Below, piece by piece: positions 56,220 to 64,000 of a stretch of 64,000 nucleotides of DNA. Source of the DNA: Petaurus breviceps papuanus (taxonomy: Eukaryota > Chordata > Mammalia > Diprotodontia > Petauridae). A program made the position numbers and the translations under genes. Position 1 is the stretch's first letter; each line of letters opens with the position of its first letter. The stretch covers positions 98,349,813 to 98,413,812 of the forward strand of contig JAMXIF010001253.1 of NCBI GenBank assembly GCA_028583685.1. Reading direction: 5' to 3'. The notes beneath the pieces are model-generated. The model made no database searches. It saw nothing but the letters and a program-made list of their open reading frames with translations, and had not been told where the DNA came from.

Positions 56220-58350
56220 GTAAGTTAATCATATTAAGTAATATGTTAATTGGATATTACAGATTGTATACTTCTGTGTATACATTTTAATTTCAGATTG
56301 TCTTATGAATTAGATATACTCATTATTAAAAGGGCATTTTAATTTGAGGGGAGAAAAATAATTGTAAGGTTTTGTTATCTAGCAGAAATTGGATTTTAGA
56401 TTCTTTTAAAAGCCAACAGTCAATTTTTATTTTTAAAAATGAGTTTTTAATAGCGTTGAACAAAAATGGCAAAAAATTTGTATTATATAATGGAAGGAGT
56501 CAGAAGCTAAATTTTGTGCTATTCTGCTTCAGAACCAGCAGAGGAGGCACAAGTTAAGATAATAAATTCTTAGAACTTTGCTGTCTTCATCAATGATGAT
56601 CATCAACATTGCAAAAGCAAGGGATATTTTTACTTGTAGCTCTTGCCATCTGTAGAAAAGAAAAAAAATGCTACTTGGCAAATGAGAACAGAGGGACAAA
56701 AGTTAAAACAAAATAAATTTTATTTGTAAGCATTTAACATGGTTTAAAATGTTGGAGACTGAAAAAAATCAAATTATGAATGATGTCCTTTTAATGGAGT
56801 ATTTGGTTTCTTATTTTATTATCATAGCAATCTTTTTGTAATAATTATTGACATTTATTGTACTAATAATTAATTTTATAGTGTTATACAACTGAATAAT
56901 AAAACAATTCTTAGCTTAATTTGTGCTTTTCTTTATATGAGGGAAGTTCCTAGTTTTGTCAGGAGTGCAGAGGACACACAATTAAAATAGAGCAATTTTA
57001 AGTCTTGAGTAAATATTTGTCTGAATCATCGTCACATAAAATTGAGCATAGTGAGGTATTCTTGGCAGTTTGATAAGAAATTGTAGTCATGGGTGGAGAT
57101 TATCAAGGCTCAGGTATGTCACAGACTGAGTAATTTAAGGAAATTTTTAAAGTTGGAACTATGGCTTATTTTTGTGAGGAAGTGGATGTAAAAATGAAAG
57201 GCAAATGGCAAAAACAGCTAAAAGTCAGGTAAAAAGAAATGTAATTTAATTTTAAAGTTTATTTGTCTTTATCAGAATCTGATTTCTTTTTAATTTTGAA
57301 CATTTATAATTTAGGAATAATCTGCACACTAATGCTTCAAATTAATGTCTAGTTTTAAGTAATTTGAAATTTATAGTCATTTTCATCTGGGAGTTTACCT
57401 TTATAGTATTAGGAAGGATTCTTTATGCAATTAATGTAAACAAAATTCGAGTACAGTGTTTAAGTAGCTTAAAGGAGCAAGGCCGTATTACTTCAAATTA
57501 GTGAAATGATTATTTTATGAATTCTAATTCTTTTTTCTTTGCTTAGATCAATATTGACAGATTTTTTTCTTGCATAATTAGATAATATATCTTGAAATTT
57601 TAAATTTTTGATAGGCTTATTACCTTAGTCTCCTTTTGTGCTCTTTTTCTCCCTACATCAGTCCTCTCATTCCCTTTTATTTTTTATGTTCCTGAACACT
57701 TTTTGTTTTGAATTTATTCAATAACTTTTTTGAAATTACTGCAGTACTCAGTAGCAGTTTGAAAATCTGTCATTAAAAGAAATATGTGTTAGTTGGATTA
57801 AAGTACTTTACAGATATTAAATTTTCTGTTGTTTTCTAGTAGGGTAGATTTGTGGCAGAATTTTGTCACTTGAAAATTGAAGATTATGTAGTTTTTTTTT
57901 GGGGGGGAATGTGTGCAGAAATGGTGAGAACTACAGTAAATGTCCATCTGTAAGATTAAAATTTAATGTTTGAAATGGCATTTCTTACAAAAAAAAAAGG
58001 GGCATCCAACTCTGCCCCCCTATATGAAGTTTTTCTCACTTGCTATCAAGAATTTTTGCTGAAAGTCTTATTGGAAAAAGTATATTTATTGATCACGAGT
58101 CAGTAGGACAACGTTAGTATATTAAAGAACATCATTGGTTGTCTTAAAAAAGTTTCTTAACCAGTTATGGAAGCCTTTTAAGTTGTGGGGAAATGATGAT
58201 TATTGTAGGCAACTCTCCTTAAAGTGCTGAAAAATGTATTGGGCAAGATTAATTTTCTAAAATGACTTTAAAAACTTTTTTTGTAATTTTTTTTTTTAAT
58301 TTAAAAAAGGCCAAACTTTGTGATTCTTTTGACATGGGAATAAATGTTAG
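56220..58350. other. UBR3 intron, nothing recognised
   Basis: AT-rich. Checked for the next UBR3 exon on the + strand without success. Confidence 0.6.
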
Positions 58351-58359
58351 TGTTTGTTT

Positions 58360-58530
58360 CTTAGAGATCATCTAGAGCAGCTCCTTTATTTTGCAAAAGA
58401 GTAATGGAGGCTCTTTAAGGTTAAGTTGTTGAAGGTTATGCAGCTAGTTGTTGGGAGAGTGGAACTAGAACCCAGAATTTTGCATAAATGTCCAGTGTCC
58501 TTTCCAGTTTACCATGCTACCTCATACTTG
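58360..58530 (-). mobile_element. MIR-like SINE, inverted
   Basis: 'gttatgcagctagttgttgg' and 'gtgtcctttccagtttacca'. Confidence 0.6.
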
Positions 58531-58799
58531 AGAAATTGGCTGGATTTTTTAGGTAATAAGCTAGTGTTTATTATAGGAAATAGTGAGAATTATTACATAT
58601 TTCTGTCAGCTTTTAAAAGTTTTTATAGATCACACAAAATCCAAACTCTAGTTTTTAATATATTTACTGTTAAACTTAATAAAAAGAAATGCTATCCAAC
58701 TTTAATTTTTGATGTTTCCATTGCCTCTTAATGTGAAGGTTGGTAGCTGTGCTGTGTTTAAAAACATAATGTATGTGTTTTGCATGTATTAGAACTTTT

Positions 58800-61647
58800 A
58801 TTTTTTTTAAATTAAATTTTATGTTTATTTTTAGTTTACATCATTCATTTCCACAAGATTTTGAGTTACAAAATTTCTCCCCGTCTTTCCCCTACCCACC
58901 ACCCCAAACAGCGATCCCACTGTATACCCTCTTCTCCAATCTGTTCTCTCCTATATCTTCCCCCATCCCCCCTCCAACTTTCCAGTAGGGCAAAGTGGAT
59001 CTGCATACCCTAGTGCCTGCATAACCCTTATTTCCCAGTTGCATGTAAAAAAAAACTATATATTTTTTTAAAATTTGATTTTAAAACTTTGAATTCCAGA
59101 TTCTTTCCCTTCCTCCCTTGTCACCCACCTTTACTGGGAAGATAAGCAATTCAACATAGGCAGTACATGTGTAGTTAAGCAAAACATTTCCATAGTGGAT
59201 ATATTGTGAAAGACTAACTATATTTCCCTACATCCTATCCTGCTCCCCACTTGTTCTATTCTCTACTTTGACCCTGTCCCTTTTCAAAAGTGTGTGCTTC
59301 CAACTTCCCTCCCCCCAAACCTGCCCTTCCCTCCATCATCTCCTCTCTCATCCCCTTTCCCACTACTCTCCTGTAGAGTGAGATTACCCTGTTAAGTGTG
59401 TATGTCATTTCATCCCTAAGCCAGGTTCAATGAGAGTAAGGTTGACCCATGCCCTTTTGCCTTCCTGTTCTTCCCCTCCATTGTAGCAGTTTTCCCTTGC
59501 CTCTTTTGTGTGAGATAATTTACCCCATACTGTCTTTTCCCATCTTCTCTCATTATATTCCTCTCCCACCTCTCAATTTCACCTTTTAAGTATCAACCCT
59601 TCATATTCAGTTGATCCTGTGCCCTCTGTCTATGTATACCTGTACACATATACACACACTCACATATGTATTCATACACCCATCTACCCTCCTGTATAGA
59701 CATATATATGTACATACATATACACATTTATATTCCCTTCAACTGTCCTCATACTGAGAAAAGTTCCATAAGTTACAATTATCATTTTTCCATGTAGGAA
59801 TGTAAATAGTTCAACTTTGATAAGTTCCTCCCACTTTTCCCTGTTTACCTTCTCATGCTTCTCTTGCTTCTTTTATCTGAATGTCAGATTTTCTATTCAA
59901 CTCTGGTTTTTTCATCAAGAAAGACTGAAATTTCTCTATTTCATTGAATAACCATATTTTCCCCTGAAACATGATACTCAGTTTTGCTGGGTAGGTGATT
60001 CTTGGTTTTAATCCCAGTTCCTTTGACCTATGGAATATCATATTTCAAGTCCTTCGATCCCTCAGTGTAGAAGCTGCCAGATCCTGTGTTATCCTGATTG
60101 TGTTTCCACAATATTCAAATTGTTTCTTCTTGGCTGCTTGTAATATTTTCTCCTTGATCTGGGAGCTCCAGAACGTGGCTATAATATTCCTAGGAGTTTT
60201 CTTTTTGGAATCCTTTTCAAGAGGTGATTGATGAATTCTTTCTACCTCTATTTTGCCCTCTGCATCTAAAACATCAGGGCAATATTCCTTGAGAATTTCT
60301 TGAAGGATGATTTCTAGGTTCTTTTTTTGATCATGGCTTTCAGGTAGTCCAATGATTTTTAAATTATCTCTCTTGGATCTATTTTCCAGGTCAGTGGTTT
60401 TTTCAATGAGATATTTCACATTGCATTCTATTTTTTTCATTTGTTTGGATCTGTTTTATAGTATCTTGATTTCTCATAAAGTAATTAGCTTTCATTTGCT
60501 CCAATCTAATTCTGAAGGAATGATTCTCTTCAGTAAGCTTTTGAAAGTCTTTTTCCATCTGGCAAATATGACTTTCTAAGGCATTCTTCTCCTCATTGGC
60601 TTTTTGAGCCATTTGAGTTAGTTTATTTTTAAGTTGTTATTTTCTTCAGTCAGGTTGTTGACTTGCTTTTCGTGATTTTCTTGCATCCTCATTTCTCTTC
60701 CCATTTTTTCCTCTACTTCTCTTATTTGGTTTTCAGAATCCTTCTTAAGCTCCTCTATGGCATGTAACCAGTTTATATTTTTCTTGGATGCTTTTGTTAC
60801 AGGAGTTCCAACTTCATTGTCTTCCTCCCACTCCTTGCTTTGATCCCTTTTGTCCCCAAAAAAGAAATCTAAAGTTGGATTGCTATTCTTGCTTTGCTTG
60901 CTCATGTTGCCACTCATTTACTTCACTTTTGAGCTTTTTTCCACAGTAGAACTCTGCTTCCAGAGGGGAGAGCTTTGTCCCAAATCGCTGGGGTTTTTGC
61001 CACTGCCAGAGCTATTAGTTGGCTGCCCTCTCTGAAGCCTCCACAAACTCTGGCACCTGGTCACACACCCCAGGACCTCCACCCAACACATCAATCCAGA
61101 TCCAAACAGGTTAAAGCAAGAGCAATTACCTCTTAGATTGGTTACTTGGTCCCCCTACAATCTGCAGGCCAGGAGCTCTGAAGCAGCCACTCTGCGGCAT
61201 CTGGACAGCTGCCGTGCCTCAGCCGTTTCTCCCTCCGGGGACAGAGGCTGGCCCGTACTCCCGGACCCCCTGTTCCAGAATCCACACTGACCTCTCACTT
61301 TGTCTTTGGCAATTATGGGTTGATGATTTTGGAAACTGCCACAACTGCTGGTGATTCACTCTCCAAAAGTCGGTTCCAGCCTTGGCTGGTCGTGGCTGCC
61401 CTGGGGCTAAAACTGTGGGCTCACGTGGGGCTGGGCTCTGCATCCAGCTCTCTGAGCTGTGATGAACCCTTCCTGCCAGCTTTCTAGGCTGCTTTCAGTT
61501 GGAGATTTGTTTCTCTCTGTCACTTGGTGGGTTCTGTAGCTCTAAAGTTTGTTTAGAGTTATATTTTATAGGTATTTGCAGTGGTTATGGGGAGAGCTCA
61601 TGGAGTTTTCCTGCTTTTATGTTGCCATCTTGCCTCCGCCCCCCCTG
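58800..61647 (-). mobile_element. Half-L1 (HAL1-type) element, copy 3, full length
   Basis: Same plan as copies 1 and 2: minus-strand 5' end GGCGGAGGCAAGATGGC, GC-rich 5' UTR, ORF1 (about 60917-59853), purine-rich 3' region with no ORF2, A-rich tail. A 15-base target duplication, tgtattagaactttt, is at 58785-58799 and 61648-61662. It is visibly more diverged than copy 2, so it is probably an earlier insertion. Confidence 0.86.
59853..60917 (-). pseudogene. L1-type ORF1 of half-L1 copy 3 (broken)
   Basis: Starts MSGNMSKQSKNSNPTLDFFF. Pieces include the coiled coil (60917-60618), [20 protein letters not shown] (60612-60403), [18 protein letters not shown] (60440-60045) and the C-terminal domain (60041-59853). 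At least three frame changes. Confidence 0.8.
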
Positions 61648-61662
61648 TGTATTAGAACTTTT

Positions 61663-62155
61663 TGAGTTTCAAATAGTCAGTGATTAAGTATTAACTTTGA
61701 ATTTGGTTAAATCCTTCTAATGTTCATCTTTTCATTTGCATTATTTCATTAATGCTTTTGAAATGAGGGATCAAAATGAAGTATAATATACTATTATGGG
61801 CACATATGAACTAATCTTTATTTTTAGAACATTTTGTTAAGTCAGGTGCTGTTGACCTAGAGGATATTAAAAAAACAAACAAACAACTGGAAGTATTTTT
61901 CCCTTACTTTTTACTTTAAAGTAATTAGGCTTATAAATATTTGTGATACAGCTACTTCATAATGTCTTACCCTAATATTTCTTTGTGACCTGGAGGTGAC
62001 TCCAGGTTCCCAAAGGTAATGATAGTGAAGTATAAGCTCTGGAAGGTTCCACTGTGCTGGAAAGGTATTCTGGGGCCCTGGCAACAGGCAATTCCTGCTG
62101 TCTCTGAAGACAGTAAAGAAGTAAATTCTACAAAGCACTTGGTATGAGCATCAAA
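61663..62155. other. Intronic DNA, nothing recognised
   Basis: No repeat or exon recognised. Confidence 0.55.
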
Positions 62156-62166
62156 ATTAAACCATC

Positions 62167-62351
62167 CAGGGCAGCTAGATGATGCTGTGAATAGAGCACT
62201 GGCCCCATAGTCAGGAGGACCTGAGTTCAAACCCGGCCTCAGATACTTGACACACTTACTAACAGTGTGACCTTGGGGAAGTAACTTAACCCCAATTGCC
62301 TTGCCTTCCCCCACTCCAAAAAAAAAACACCAAAAACCCAAAACAAAACAC
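62167..62351 (+). mobile_element. Marsupial tRNA-derived SINE, type A
   Basis: 'agggcagctagatgatgctg' head, 'ctgagttcaaacccggcctc', A-rich tail. Target duplication taaaccatc at 62158-62166 and 62352-62360. Confidence 0.88.
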
Positions 62352-62459
62352 TAAACCATCATACATTTTGATAGTGACTTTAGTACATAGAGAAGGTTGT
62401 TAAAACATATTAAGAAATATGGTTTAGGAATCAGAAATGAGAGCAGTTGACAGTATACC

Positions 62460-62582
62460 AATAGATATGTTTTTTTGTGAGTAGGGATTGTTTTGTTTCA
62501 TTCTTTGTACTTATATTCTTAGCAACTAGCATAGTGCCTGGTACTTAGTACGGCTAAATAAATGCTTAATGATTGATTGACA
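62460..62582 (+). mobile_element. L2 3' end fragment
   Basis: 'catagtgcctggtacttagt' to 'aaatgcttaatgattgattg'. Confidence 0.7.
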
Positions 62583-62679
62583 CGTCATGAATATTTTCTT
62601 TGAGAAGACATTCAGGAGGTGCTATGGCCAGTTCACATCACACTAATGAAAATGATTGTATTTTAATGAATAGGAAGTC

Positions 62680-63395
62680 ACTTGTGACTAACTTGTATTC
62701 ATTCCATATATGTCTATATGTACACATTGTTTCCCCCATTAGAAAGAAATCTAGAGAGCAATGACTGTTTAACCTTTGTTTTTGTATCTCTAGAACAAAG
62801 AACAGTGCCTGACACCTAGTAGATGTGTAATAAATACTTATTGATTAATAGGGGAAGCATTTTTGAATCATCTGATGAAGTCAGACTGCTATTTAAATTC
62901 TTTAAGAGTCCCTCTTCCACCTTCATTTTCCTCTTAATTTTCCTCGTCATTTTATATGCTGAATCCAATCAAACTCGCTCTTACCTTTTCCTTACAACGT
63001 TCCACCTTTTGCCTCTGTGCCTTTGCATAATGATCTCTCATACCTAGAATGCACACTTTTTTTTTTTAAAGGTAATCAGGGTTAAGTGACTTTCCCAGAG
63101 TCACACAGCTAGTAGTGTCTCAGGATGACTTTGAATCCAGGTCCTCCCAACTCCAGGGCCAGTGCTTTATCCACTGCACCACCTAGCTGCTCCTGAATGC
63201 ACACCTTCTTAACCTGTGCCTCATAGCTAGCTTCTTCTAGTTTCCTCCAAATAATAGTTCAGGGCCTATATACAAGGCTTTTCCTGCCCCCTTGCCCCCA
63301 ATTTATTTGTAGGTTTTTTTCCTGTTGGATTTACTTTGTTTTGATTTGTAAATACTTTTCATATAGCTACTTGACATGAGATGCTAAAGTCAGAC
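62680..63395 (+). mobile_element. L2-like fragments interrupted by a SINE
   Basis: An L2 terminus at 62740-62852 ('gtgcctgacacctagtagat') and a second L2-like stretch from 62880 ('ctgtgcctttgcataatgat') that continues past the SINE at 63057-63194. Confidence 0.6.
63057..63194 (-). mobile_element. Marsupial SINE, type A, inverted
   Basis: T-run, 'cagggttaagtgactttccc' to 'ccacctagctgctcc'. Target duplication gaatgcacac at 63047-63056 and 63195-63204. Confidence 0.87.
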
Positions 63396-63399
63396 AGAA

Positions 63400-64000
63400 A
63401 TGAAACATCTCTAAAATGTGATTTCATAATCATCATAGCATCAGAATATTATAATTTCCGATGTGTAAGACGGTTATAAATTTGAGAATAAACATTCTGG
63501 TTGTATACCTTAATTTTGTTTTTTTTCCCCTCTTTTTAAATAAACCACCACCAGTTTGTTTTCAAAGTTTTTTCATAAAAAAATATAACTTTACTAAATC
63601 TTAATTTCTTGTTTGCATGAGAAACATCATTTGAAAAATTAAAAACAAAAACAGGTAACTACATATGATGTGATCAGATTATCTTGACAGTATTTCTCTT
63701 GGTAGGAACTTTGTGAGTAGGGCAGGATTTAATATTACCACAACGACTTAAATATTCTTTTGAGTTCTTATGGATATTGTAGCCATTTTAAATGGAAGTT
63801 TATGGTAATCATCTTGTTCAAAGTACTGATAATTTCTAACAAGAAATAATAATGAAAATATCTTCAGTTGGATTATTTCTCTTGTGTAAATGTTGCGTTG
63901 TTCAAGTAGTATCTAAGCACCTTAAGGGAAGTTCTTATTTAATATCTGAAATAGGGAAGTCTGAGGCACAACGCTTCTGAGTATAATGATTTTTTGCAAG
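63400..64000. other. UBR3 intron, nothing recognised
   Basis: AT-rich. No exon or repeat recognised up to the window end. Confidence 0.55.

Noticed and set aside
56220-64000. A further UBR3 exon
   Set aside because: The expected next peptide was not found in any + strand frame; the intron appears to run past the window.

Overview
The window is a stretch of mammalian, almost certainly marsupial, nuclear DNA lying inside one large gene, UBR3 (E3 ubiquitin-protein ligase UBR3), read on the + strand. The marsupial call rests on the repeats: abundant tRNA-derived SINEs with a GGCAGCTAGGTGG-type head, marsupial-style L1 3' ends, and three ORF1-only 'half-L1' elements; no Alu, B1 or other placental-specific SINE is seen. 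The species cannot be fixed. The DNA is AT-rich and no CpG island or promoter is visible.

Thirteen consecutive coding exons of UBR3 were found, at 16683-16813, 20031-20259, 27922-28101, 29130-29263, 39368-39454, 41942-42007, 42108-42197, 45272-45400, 45481-45533, 45627-45760, 46114-46199, 48001-48142 and 56123-56219. They total 1558 coding bases (about 519 residues), join in frame without a gap, and cover the helical middle of the protein between the N-terminal UBR box (upstream of the window) and the C-terminal RING (downstream). The first 16.7 kb and the last 7.8 kb are intron. Eleven of the twelve internal introns are GT-AG. The one at 46200-48000 has no GT-AG solution and instead carries minor-spliceosome (U12) signals, apparently with AT-AT ends. 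The intron at 16814-20030 keeps a U12-like donor and an unused U12-like branch site, as if it had switched spliceosome class.

Layout of the rest: 1-16.7 kb holds an L1 3' end, L2 fragments, a half-L1 (3703-6431), two large L2 elements arranged tail to tail (about 7.7-10.0 kb and 10.1-13.0 kb), and a decayed L1 ORF2. 20.3-23.3 kb is a second half-L1 with a nested SINE. 24.3-25.9 kb is an old L1 5' half split by a mariner-like MITE. 26.3-27.7 kb is L2 plus a young SINE and an L1 tail. 30-35 kb holds SINEs and microsatellites, including a long (GA)n(GT)n tract. 35020-36486 is an endogenous-retrovirus transcript that was copied back into the genome by LINE machinery. 37.7-39.3 kb is an L1 tail and a CORE-SINE. 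42.5-44.7 kb has a dimeric SINE and a monomer of the same family. 49-56 kb has a possible solo LTR, L2 remnants, CORE-SINEs and two hAT elements. 58800-61647 is the third half-L1, and 62-63.4 kb is SINEs and L2 ends. No other host gene, tRNA, rRNA or CRISPR was found.
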